DNA from: Campylobacterota bacterium
GTDB taxonomy: Bacteria > Campylobacterota > Campylobacteria > Campylobacterales > Sulfurovaceae
DNA length: 7,006 nucleotides
NCBI GenBank assembly: GCA_013153825.1
Contig: JAADDP010000165.1
Coordinates: 1-7,006 of the forward strand
Direction of reading: 5' to 3'
Shown: one piece after another, positions 1 to 5,581 of the stretch
Layout: every line of letters starts with the position of its first letter
How positions within the stretch are numbered: position 1 is the first letter of the stretch
The notes under the pieces: model-generated
What the model was told of the DNA's origin: nothing
The model's database searches: none
What the model saw: only the letters and a program-made list of their open reading frames with translations
Program-made: the position numbers and the translations under genes

Positions 1-1207
1 CTCCGATGCCTAGAAGCCTATCTATAAACTCTATATTTGCTAAAACATCTCTCTTAAACCCCTTATCTTTCGGCTCTCTATCCAACTTATCATTTGCATA
101 GTTTACCATCTCATCTACAACTGATAGTGCTACCGATATATTTAGGTCATCCTCCATAGCAGTTAGAAGTCGCCTCTTAAATTCTCTATTTGGCTCTCTT
201 GATGGTTTACCCCCATATACCCTCTTTTTAAGCCTATATACTCTATCTAGCCTCTTTTTAGAGGCAATTAAATCCTCCTCATTGAAGTTAAAATCATTTC
301 TATAGTGGATAGATATGAGGTAGTTTCTCAAAACCTCTCCACCATATACACTTAGAGCATCTTTAACAAAGAAGCTATTTCCAAGAGATTTGCTCATCTT
401 CTCCCCATCAATCTGGACAAACCCATTATGAACCCAATATTTAGCCAACTCATGACCAGTGGCACACCTAGTCTGTGATGACTCATTCTCATGGTGTGGA
501 AATAGGAGGTCGGCACCCCCTCCATGTATATCTATGGAGAACTCACCATCTCCCTTAAAGTGCTTCTCAACCATTGCCGAACACTCAATATGCCATCCTG
601 GGCGACCTCGACTAAAGTGGCTACTGAAACAGATATCATCTCCAGCTTGACAAGCTTTCCATAGCACAAAATCTTTTTGATTTCTCTTTAGAGAGCTATT
701 CTCTACTCTACTCTGACTACTATCATCATCTACAACCTGTCTAGAGAGAGTCCCATAACTTCTATCTTTTGATGTATCGAAGTATATATCGCCACTCTCA
801 ACCCTATAGGCAAACCCTCCATCTATGAGCTTTAGAATAAAACTCTCTATCGCCCCTATAGACTCTGTAGCCTTAGGTTGGATTGTGGCATCTATAACCT
901 TTAATGCTCTCATATCCTCAAGATATCTATCTATGTAGTAGGATGTAAGCTCCACCAGCTCCATATCACTATCTCTCAACTTTTTAATAATTTTGTCATC
1001 AATATCTGTAAAGTTTCTACATAGAGTGACACTATATCCAGCCTCCCTAAGCGTTCTAGATAGCAAATCGAAACTTAATGCACTCTTTGCATGTCCCAGA
1101 TGGGCATCATCATAGACCGTTGGGCCACAGACGTAGATAGATACTCTATCTGGAAATATCGGTTCAAACTTTAACTTTTCCCTCTTTACACTATCAAAAA
1201 TATACAT
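1..1207 (-). CDS. cysS: Cysteinyl-tRNA synthetase, 3' end beyond the window
   Basis: Class I cytoplasmic aminoacyl-tRNA synthetase that charges tRNA-Cys with cysteine using ATP. I read 402 codons without a stop from an ATG at 1205-1207 down to the left edge. The family is about 460 residues, so roughly the last 60 (part of the tRNA-binding C-terminal region) are missing. Visible hallmarks: YVCGPTVY at residues 25-32; the HIGH signature as HLGH at 36-39; RPGWHIECSAM around 202-212; GGGADLLFPHHENE at 229-242; and GEKMSKSLGN, with KMSKS at 270-274 (bases 386-400). The four zinc ligands known from E. coli map to C27, C209, H238 and E242, all present. A serine/aspartate-rich stretch lies at about residues 158-170. 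A weak AAGGG Shine-Dalgarno lies 11 nt upstream. The gene follows kdsB by 27 bp on the same strand, so co-transcription is likely. Identification is firm. Confidence 0.97.
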   Translation of the reverse strand, partial: MYIFDSVKREKLKFEPIFPDRVSIYVCGPTVYDDAHLGHAKSALSFDLLSRTLREAGYSVTLCRNFTDIDDKIIKKLRDSDMELVELTSYYIDRYLEDMRALKVIDATIQPKATESIGAIESFILKLIDGGFAYRVESGDIYFDTSKDRSYGTLSRQVVDDDSSQSRVENSSLKRNQKDFVLWKACQAGDDICFSSHFSRGRPGWHIECSAMVEKHFKGDGEFSIDIHGGGADLLFPHHENESSQTRCATGHELAKYWVHNGFVQIDGEKMSKSLGNSFFVKDALSVYGGEVLRNYLISIHYRNDFNFNEEDLIASKKRLDRVYRLKKRVYGGKPSREPNREFKRRLLTAMEDDLNISVALSVVDEMVNYANDKLDREPKDKGFKRDVLANIEFIDRLLGIG

Positions 1208-1234
1208 AGAAAGATATACCCTTTTTGAGTCGGA

Positions 1235-1957
1235 TTATATCATAAAAAAATCCAATGCCCTTTTGAGGTCATCCTCCGTATCTATCCCGAAACTCTCCGA
1301 TTGAACCTTAACCATAGCTACCCTATAGCCGAAGTGTAAGGCTCTCAACTGCTCCAGCTTCTCAATAGCCTCTATTGGAGCTGTGGGTAGGCTACAGAAT
1401 ATCTCTAATGAGTCTCTAGTGAAGCCATATAGACCGATATGACCCTTATATATAACATCTTCCCCAATATCTCTCTGGAGAGGAATTTTAGCTCTAGAGA
1501 AGTAGAGGGCTATATCATCAATATCTGTTATAACCTTTACAACATTTGCATCTTCAGCCTCTATATCGCTAATCTCCCTATAGCATGAGTTTATTAGGAT
1601 ATCCCCCCTATCTCTATTTTTTAGAGTCAACTCCATAACCTGCTCCAGAAGATGCCTCTCAATAAATGGCTCATCGGCCTGTAGGTTCAATATTGGTTCA
1701 TCACCCTTTAGGTTCAATCTGGTTACAGCCTCATAGACCCTATCTGTTCCTGAGTTGTGGCTATCTGATGTCAATATTGACTTAAATCCATACCTCTCTG
1801 CCACATATAGAACCTCTCGAGAGTCTGTAGCTATAACCACATCATCAACCTCTCGAGCTACTTGAGCAGTCCTTATAACCATAGGTATATCTCCAATCTC
1901 AACCAACACCTTCTTTGGAAATCTACTTGACTCAACCCTTGCTGGAATTACTATCAC
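1235..1957 (-). CDS. kdsB: CMP-Kdo synthetase (3-deoxy-manno-octulosonate cytidylyltransferase)
   Basis: Cytoplasmic enzyme that activates Kdo with CTP to give CMP-Kdo and pyrophosphate, the donor for the inner core of lipopolysaccharide; its presence points to a Gram-negative cell. At 240 residues it has the usual length. Motifs: the nucleotide-binding loop PARVESSRFPKK at 5-16, VVIATDS at 40-46, the HNSGTDR sugar/nucleotide motif at 67-73, NLQADEPF at 91-98 with metal-binding Asp95, GHIGLYGF in the second half, and a C-terminal IEKLEQLRAL followed by GIDTEDDL. The usual family motif is NxQGDEP; here Ala94 replaces the Gly. The start is GTG at 1955-1957, because the conserved N-terminus begins right there and an AAAGGA Shine-Dalgarno (1965-1970) lies 7 nt upstream. 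It is the first gene of a probable kdsB-cysS operon and is divergent from tcdA. Confidence 0.96.
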   Translation of the reverse strand: MIVIPARVESSRFPKKVLVEIGDIPMVIRTAQVAREVDDVVIATDSREVLYVAERYGFKSILTSDSHNSGTDRVYEAVTRLNLKGDEPILNLQADEPFIERHLLEQVMELTLKNRDRGDILINSCYREISDIEAEDANVVKVITDIDDIALYFSRAKIPLQRDIGEDVIYKGHIGLYGFTRDSLEIFCSLPTAPIEAIEKLEQLRALHFGYRVAMVKVQSESFGIDTEDDLKRALDFFMI

Positions 1958-1964
1958 TTGGTAA

Positions 1965-1970
1965 TCCTTT
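1965..1970 (-). promoter_or_regulatory. Shine-Dalgarno site of kdsB
   Basis: AAAGGA read on the minus strand, 7 nt before a GTG codon. It decides the non-ATG start, because no ATG lies at the conserved KdsB N-terminus. Confidence 0.7.
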
Positions 1971-1987
1971 AAATCTTAATTTAAATT

Positions 1988-1996
1988 AGTATATCA
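1988..1996 (-). promoter_or_regulatory. Candidate extended -10 promoter for kdsB-cysS
   Basis: On the minus strand the bases read TGATATACT, matching the extended -10 consensus TGnTATAAT at all but one position. It would start transcription near 1981, giving a leader of about 24 nt before the kdsB GTG. No convincing -35 element is visible, which is common for the vegetative sigma factor in Campylobacterota. Inference from sequence only. Confidence 0.45.
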
Positions 1997-1997
1997 T
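1992..1997 (+). promoter_or_regulatory. Candidate -10 box for tcdA
   Basis: TATCAT (5 of 6 to TATAAT), preceded by the AT-rich stretch TTTAAATTAGTA. Transcription would begin near 2004, about 24 nt before the tcdA GTG. It shares bases with the opposing candidate kdsB -10 box. There is no good -35, so this is a weak call. Confidence 0.35.
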
Positions 1998-2012
1998 CTG
2001 TTAGTTGAAAGT

Positions 2013-2020
2013 AGAGGAGA
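2013..2020 (+). promoter_or_regulatory. Shine-Dalgarno site of tcdA
   Basis: AGAGGAGA ending 7 nt before the GTG at 2028. This strong site supports the GTG start, which also agrees with the conserved N-terminal RFQRCRELFG. Confidence 0.75.
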
Positions 2021-2027
2021 TTATCGA

Positions 2028-2663
2028 GTGAGATTTCAGAGATGTAGAGAGCTATTTGGAGAGGATGGATTTAGAAGGGTTAAAGATATAAAGGTTATAA
2101 TCTTAGGAGTTGGAGGTGTAGGCTCATATCTACTAGATTGCCTCTACCGTTCAGGGGTATCTGATATAACCATTGTAGATTATGATAAGTTTGATGAGAC
2201 AAATAGAAATAGGCAGATTGGTTCAGATAGGGTTGGAGAGTTTAAGGTTGATATCTTTAAGGAGCTATATCCATCAATAAAAACCATAAACAGGAGAGTC
2301 GATATTGAGTGGGTAGATAGTTTTGACTTTGAACCATTCAATTTTGTCATAGATAGTTTAGATACTACAGCCGTTAAGATTGAGATTGCAAAGAGGACAT
2401 ACAGTAAGTTGATAATGTCTGCTGGTTCTGCAAATAGGGTAGATAGCTCCAAGATTGAGGTGGCATCAATATGGAAAACTCACGGAAATCGACTGGCTAG
2501 AAAAATTCGAAGTGAACTTAGAAAGGTGGGATTTAATAAAAATTTTAAGGTTGTATTCTCTTCAGAGCCAGATATTTCTTCAAAAGGAGGCTCTTTCGTT
2601 GGGGTAACGGGAGCCTTTGGACTTGTAATCTGCTCTGAAGTTATAAAGGATATTTTAAGCTAA
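2028..2663 (+). CDS. tcdA: ThiF/E1-like tRNA threonylcarbamoyladenosine dehydratase, short form
   Basis: Predicted ATP-dependent dehydratase that cyclises t6A at position 37 of ANN-decoding tRNAs to ct6A. It belongs to the ThiF/MoeB/E1 adenylating superfamily. Visible features: the Rossmann nucleotide-binding loop GVGGVGS at residues 27-33, preceded by a hydrophobic strand (KVIILG); IVDYD at 49-53; the conserved NRNRQIG at 59-65; a VIDSLD strand end in the middle; GSANRVDSSKIEVASIWKT in the second half; and the C-terminal GSFVGVTGAFG. At 211 residues it is shorter than E. coli TcdA (about 268), lacking the C-terminal extension; I recall short forms as usual in Campylobacterota. It lacks the ThiS/MoaD partner context and the rhodanese domain of thiamine or molybdopterin enzymes. 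No csdA/csdE partner is in the window. It starts with GTG after a good Shine-Dalgarno, and its last 9 nt overlap the convergent coiled-coil gene. A less specific ThiF-family role is the main alternative. Confidence 0.88.
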   Translation: MRFQRCRELFGEDGFRRVKDIKVIILGVGGVGSYLLDCLYRSGVSDITIVDYDKFDETNRNRQIGSDRVGEFKVDIFKELYPSIKTINRRVDIEWVDSFDFEPFNFVIDSLDTTAVKIEIAKRTYSKLIMSAGSANRVDSSKIEVASIWKTHGNRLARKIRSELRKVGFNKNFKVVFSSEPDISSKGGSFVGVTGAFGLVICSEVIKDILS

Positions 2664-2882
2664 AAGTTTTGAAATTTTTCTTGTGATATCTTCAATCTCC
2701 ATATTCTTCAGCTCCTCCTCCTCTTTAAGTCTCATAATCTCTAACTTCTGCTCCTCTACTATCTTTCTCAATTTCTGTAGCTCACTTACTAATTTCTCAT
2801 TTTCATCTTTAGTCTTATTATACTTCTCAACTAGTAATAGCACCTTTGCAGTTAACTCTTCTAAAGCCGTTTGATTTCTCAT
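2655..2882 (-). CDS. Small coiled-coil protein, ZapB-like, function unknown
   Basis: A 75-residue protein, very rich in Glu, Lys and Leu with no Pro or Gly. It is predicted to be one nearly continuous helix forming a coiled coil from about residue 6 to 72, with hydrophobic residues at heptad-like spacing. There is no signal peptide, membrane segment or catalytic motif. In size and composition it resembles the cell-division factor ZapB and related small coiled-coil proteins (SlyX-like), but that likeness could come from coiled-coil composition alone. I recall similar small proteins ending in a motif like LEIEEI..KI in related bacteria. The ATG at 2880-2882 has an AGGA Shine-Dalgarno 7 nt upstream and a candidate promoter of its own. 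It lies 69 bp downstream of trpA on the same strand, and its 3' end overlaps tcdA by 9 nt. The opposite-strand frame here translates to a Ser/Phe-rich shadow. Confidence 0.8.
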   Translation of the reverse strand: MRNQTALEELTAKVLLLVEKYNKTKDENEKLVSELQKLRKIVEEQKLEIMRLKEEEELKNMEIEDITRKISKLLA

Positions 2883-2889
2883 AGTACAA

Positions 2890-2893
2890 TCCT
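2890..2893 (-). promoter_or_regulatory. Shine-Dalgarno site of the coiled-coil gene
   Basis: AGGA on the minus strand, 7 nt before the ATG. It supports translation of this short gene. Confidence 0.6.
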
Positions 2894-2930
2894 AACATTA
2901 AATTTTTCATATAGTTTTCAACATATTAAC

Positions 2931-2939
2931 ATAATAGCA
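2931..2939 (-). promoter_or_regulatory. Candidate extended -10 promoter for the coiled-coil gene
   Basis: Reads TGCTATTAT on the minus strand, one mismatch from TGnTATAAT. It sits in the 69-bp AT-rich gap after trpA and would start transcription near 2924, about 42 nt before the ATG. No -35 is apparent. It would let the small gene be expressed independently of trpA. Confidence 0.4.
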
Positions 2940-2951
2940 TATGATTGTTGA

Positions 2952-3692
2952 TTATTCGTTGATTTGATATTTTATACTCTTTGCCACTTTCGATATATTA
3001 TCTATTTTCTGGGTATTTGATAGCCTATCATCAAGTAAAATTTTTATAAATGCTGAACCTACGATTACGCCATCAACCCCCTTTGCTCTCTCCTTTGCAC
3101 TCTTCTCATTTACGCCAAAACCTACATATATTGGTGTATCGCTAAACTCTCTAATATCTGACACTATCCTATCTAAATTCTCTCTCTGTTTAGCCCCTGT
3201 AATTCCAGCATATGCAACAAGATATATAAACTTTTTAGAACCATTCACAATCTTCTCTACTCTTCTCTTTGGGTCTGTAGGTGCAATAAAATCTATTAGT
3301 GCTAGACCCTCCTTCTCTATTTGACTCTTATACTCTTTCGCCTCCTCATATGGTAAATCGGGAATTATAAACCCAGATACCCCATCTCTCTTGGCATCTG
3401 CGATAAACCTGTCCACTCCAATGTGGTAGAATGGATTGAAATAACCCATAAAGAGGGTATCTATCTCGGAAGCTACCCTTCCAGATACCTCAAATAGGTC
3501 TCTCATCTTAAACCCCCCCTCCAGAGCCCTTAAGTTCGCCTCCTCAATAATGGGACCATCGGCAACTGGGTCGGAGAATGGGATACCCAACTCTAATGTG
3601 TCGACACCAGCCTCTTTTAAACTAAATGCTAAATCTATAGTAAAATCTAGAGAGGGGTAACCGGTAGTAATATATGCAACTAAATTTTTCAA
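2952..3692 (-). CDS. trpA: Tryptophan synthase alpha subunit
   Basis: Alpha subunit of tryptophan synthase. It cleaves indole-3-glycerol phosphate to indole and glyceraldehyde-3-phosphate and channels indole to TrpB. It is a TIM barrel of 246 residues. Visible motifs: LELGIPFSDPVADGPI at 33-48, holding catalytic Glu34 and Asp45 (E49 and D60 in Salmonella numbering); GYFNPFY; FIIPDLPYEEA; FIAPTD; the mobile-loop region YLVAYAGITGAK; and phosphate-binding GFG at 191-193 with VIVGS ending at Ser213. The amphipathic helix before strand 1 of the E. coli protein is absent: the protein begins directly at KNLVAYITTGYP, as I recall for Sulfurimonas-type TrpA. The start is TTG at 3690-3692 with an AAAGAG site 6 nt upstream. 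There is no in-frame ATG before the upstream stop at 3723-3725, which supports TTG. No other trp gene is in the window, so trpA is separated from trpB here. Confidence 0.96.
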   Translation of the reverse strand: MKNLVAYITTGYPSLDFTIDLAFSLKEAGVDTLELGIPFSDPVADGPIIEEANLRALEGGFKMRDLFEVSGRVASEIDTLFMGYFNPFYHIGVDRFIADAKRDGVSGFIIPDLPYEEAKEYKSQIEKEGLALIDFIAPTDPKRRVEKIVNGSKKFIYLVAYAGITGAKQRENLDRIVSDIREFSDTPIYVGFGVNEKSAKERAKGVDGVIVGSAFIKILLDDRLSNTQKIDNISKVAKSIKYQINE

Positions 3693-3698
3693 TATAAA

Positions 3699-3704
3699 CT
3701 CTTT
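3699..3704 (-). promoter_or_regulatory. Shine-Dalgarno site of trpA
   Basis: AAAGAG on the minus strand, 6 nt before the TTG codon. It decides the unusual start. Confidence 0.6.
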
Positions 3705-3717
3705 TATAAAATATAAT

Positions 3718-3726
3718 TGGTATTAT
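3718..3726 (+). promoter_or_regulatory. Candidate extended -10 promoter for panB-ruvB-permease
   Basis: TGGTATTAT, one mismatch from TGnTATAAT, would start transcription near 3733 and give a leader of about 34 nt before panB. No clear -35 element. It overlaps the opposing trpA -10 box almost base for base. Confidence 0.4.
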
Positions 3727-3727
3727 A
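3722..3727 (-). promoter_or_regulatory. Candidate -10 box of the trpA promoter
   Basis: A perfect TATAAT on the minus strand, preceded by TTTTAAG. An AT-rich stretch of the TTTAAG type just before the -10 is the pattern described for the Campylobacter vegetative sigma factor. The predicted start near 3715 leaves a leader of about 23 nt. Confidence 0.5.
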
Positions 3728-3751
3728 CTTAAAATTAATTAGACTATTTAT

Positions 3752-3756
3752 AAAGG
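3752..3756 (+). promoter_or_regulatory. Shine-Dalgarno site of panB
   Basis: AAAGG, 10 nt before the panB ATG. It supports 3767 as the start over the internal ATG at codon 20. The site sits at the centre of the small inverted repeat TATAAA-GG-TTTATA (3749-3762). Confidence 0.5.
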
Positions 3757-3766
3757 TTTATAGCTT

Positions 3767-4579
3767 ATGAGCATTCAAACTAAAAAAGTTTTAAAGAGAG
3801 TTACTGTCAATAAAATTTTAAAAATGAAGGGTAGAGAGAAGATTGTTATGGTGACAGCATATGATGCTCTCTTTGCTAAACTATTCAATGAGAGTGTCGA
3901 TATGATACTGGTTGGAGATAGTTTAAATATGAGTTTTCTGGGGGAGAGGGATACTTTAAGTGCAACGGTAGAGCAGATGATTTACCACACTAGAGCTGTA
4001 TCGAGAGGTGCAGATTTGCCATTGATAGTCTTTGATATGCCTTTCGGCTCATATACAAATGAGATAGATGCCGTTAGAAATGGTTCAAGAGTATATCAGG
4101 AGACCGATGCCCAAGCGGTCAAGGTTGAGGGTGGAAGAGATAGAGCTAATGTAATCGAAGCACTCACAAAAAACTCTATAGCTGTATTGGGTCACATAGG
4201 GCTTATGCCTCAATTTCTTAGAAGCGATGGTGGCTATAGGGTTAGAGGTAAGAGTGAAGAGGATATTCTGACTCTAATAGATGATGCTAAAGCTATCGAG
4301 GATGCAGGAGCCTTTGCACTGGTTGTTGAGGGTGTAAAGGAGGAGGCTGGAGAGCGAATATCTGAGGCAGTATCTATCCCAACCATCGGTATTGGAGCTG
4401 GTAGATATACAGATGGACAGGTTCTAGTCTGGAGCGATATGCTTGGAATATTTGAGGAGTTTAAACCTAAATTTGTGAAGAGATATCTAAATGGTGCAGA
4501 GCTTATTAGAGGAGCAATGGATAGATTTGTAGATGATGTTAAGAGTGAGAGATTTCCAAGTAGGGAGTTTATCTATTAA
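3767..4579 (+). CDS. panB: Ketopantoate hydroxymethyltransferase
   Basis: Cytoplasmic enzyme transferring a hydroxymethyl group from 5,10-methylene-tetrahydrofolate to alpha-ketoisovalerate to give ketopantoate, the first committed step to pantothenate and coenzyme A. At 270 residues it has full family length. Motifs: MKGREKIVMVTAYDA from residue 20; ILVGDSLNM at 47-55 with Mg ligand Asp51; DMPFGSY at 90-96 with Asp90; AVKVEGG at 117-123 with Lys119 and Glu121; LGHIGLMPQ at 141-149; LVVEGV at 185-190 with catalytic Glu188; and IGIGAG. These correspond to E. coli D45, D84, K112, E114 and E181. The first 10 or so residues are a Lys-rich extension of the family core. panC and panD are not adjacent. 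The gene heads a plus-strand operon, with ruvB starting 3 bp after its stop. Confidence 0.97.
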   Translation: MSIQTKKVLKRVTVNKILKMKGREKIVMVTAYDALFAKLFNESVDMILVGDSLNMSFLGERDTLSATVEQMIYHTRAVSRGADLPLIVFDMPFGSYTNEIDAVRNGSRVYQETDAQAVKVEGGRDRANVIEALTKNSIAVLGHIGLMPQFLRSDGGYRVRGKSEEDILTLIDDAKAIEDAGAFALVVEGVKEEAGERISEAVSIPTIGIGAGRYTDGQVLVWSDMLGIFEEFKPKFVKRYLNGAELIRGAMDRFVDDVKSERFPSREFIY

Positions 4580-4582
4580 GAT

Positions 4583-5581
4583 ATGAGAAGAGTTGTAGAT
4601 ATAGAGAAGTTTGAGGGTGAGAGTATTGAGGAGCTGTCTCTGAGACCATCTTCATGGAGTGAGTATATAGGTCAAGAGCATATAAAGAAGAATTTAAAGA
4701 TTTTTATAGAGGCTAGTAGAAGAAGAGGGGAGGCTCTAGACCATATACTATTCTTTGGACCTCCTGGTCTTGGAAAGACTACTGTTGCAAATATTGTGGC
4801 AAATGAGATGGGGAGCCACATAAGAACGACATCTGCCCCAATGATAGAGAGAGCTGGTGACCTAGCTGCCATATTGACAAATATTGAAGAGGGGGAGATA
4901 CTCTTTATCGATGAGATACATAGAATGAGTCTAGCTATTGAGGAGATACTATACTCAGCAATGGAGGATTTTAGATTAGATATCATAATTGGCTCTGGCC
5001 CATCTGCTCAGACTGTGAAGATAGACCTCCCACGCTTCACTCTAATAGGTGCTACAACGAGGGCAGGAATGTTGTCCCATCCACTTAGAGAGAGGTTTGG
5101 TATGCACTTCAGAATGAAATTCTATACTCCAGAGGAGTTGAGTAAGATTGTAGAGTTGGCATCTATAAAGTTAAATAAGAGGACAACCAAGGAGGCATCT
5201 TTTGAGATTGCAAAGAGGAGTAGAGGTACCCCAAGGGTGGCACTTAGACTGCTTAGAAGGGTCAGAGACTTCGCAGAGGTGGCAAATGAGGATATAATAG
5301 AGCTGGAGAGGGCAAAATATGCCCTATCTCAACTTGGTGTCAATGAGGTTGGATTTGATGAGCAGGATATTAAGCTTATAGAGCTACTTCTATCTGCTAA
5401 GGGTAAACCGATGGGGCTAGGGACTATATCGGCAATATTGAGTGAGGATGAGGGGACAATTGAGGATGTTATTGAACCATACCTGATTGCAAATGGGTAT
5501 ATAGAGAAGACAGCAAGGGGTAGAGTTGCTACGGAGAGGGCATATAGAGAGTTTAGATTGAGTGGGGGAGTAGAGCCATGA
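4583..5581 (+). CDS. ruvB: Holliday junction branch-migration ATPase RuvB
   Basis: AAA+ motor of the RuvABC resolvasome. Hexameric rings, loaded by RuvA, pump DNA to move Holliday junctions during recombinational repair. It is a complete 332-residue protein. Visible features: N-terminal [14 protein letters not shown] (20-33); Walker [10 protein letters not shown] at 59-67; [14 protein letters not shown] (82-95); Walker B LFIDEIH at 107-113; the ATPase/RuvA-contact region after it; sensor [10 protein letters not shown] at 154-162; PLRERFG at 167-173, which holds the arginine-finger region; sensor II RGTPRVA at 214-220; and a C-terminal winged helix with GLGTISAIL and [17 protein letters not shown]. 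There is little Shine-Dalgarno next to the ATG, only AGGGAG about 15 nt upstream inside panB, so translation may be coupled to panB. ruvA and ruvC are not here. Of 29 arginine codons I count 28 as AGA/AGG. Confidence 0.98.
   Translation: MRRVVDIEKFEGESIEELSLRPSSWSEYIGQEHIKKNLKIFIEASRRRGEALDHILFFGPPGLGKTTVANIVANEMGSHIRTTSAPMIERAGDLAAILTNIEEGEILFIDEIHRMSLAIEEILYSAMEDFRLDIIIGSGPSAQTVKIDLPRFTLIGATTRAGMLSHPLRERFGMHFRMKFYTPEELSKIVELASIKLNKRTTKEASFEIAKRSRGTPRVALRLLRRVRDFAEVANEDIIELERAKYALSQLGVNEVGFDEQDIKLIELLLSAKGKPMGLGTISAILSEDEGTIEDVIEPYLIANGYIEKTARGRVATERAYREFRLSGGVEP
5564..5570 (+). promoter_or_regulatory. Shine-Dalgarno site of the permease gene
   Basis: GGGGGAG inside the end of ruvB, 7 nt before the ATG at 5578 and 10 nt before the second in-frame ATG at 5581. 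The spacing favours 5578, giving an ATGA overlap with the ruvB stop. Confidence 0.6.

Noticed and set aside
459..650. 63-residue open frame on the plus strand
   Set aside because: Lies antisense inside cysS, whose full set of synthetase motifs is on the other strand; the translation has no recognisable features.
1814..1823. 10-bp palindrome CTCTCGAGAG inside kdsB
   Set aside because: Explained by the kdsB codons in DNA rich in CTCT/AGAG; no second site with operator-like spacing.
2180..2452. 90-residue open frame on the minus strand
   Set aside because: Shadow of tcdA, which has the conserved Rossmann and TcdA motifs on the plus strand.
2683..2874. 63-residue Ser/Phe-rich frame on the plus strand
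   Set aside because: Low-complexity complement of the Glu/Lys-rich coiled-coil gene; the minus-strand frame has the better start and Shine-Dalgarno.
4672..4986. 104-residue frame on the minus strand
   Set aside because: Antisense to the ruvB Walker A/B region; a by-product of the sense codons.
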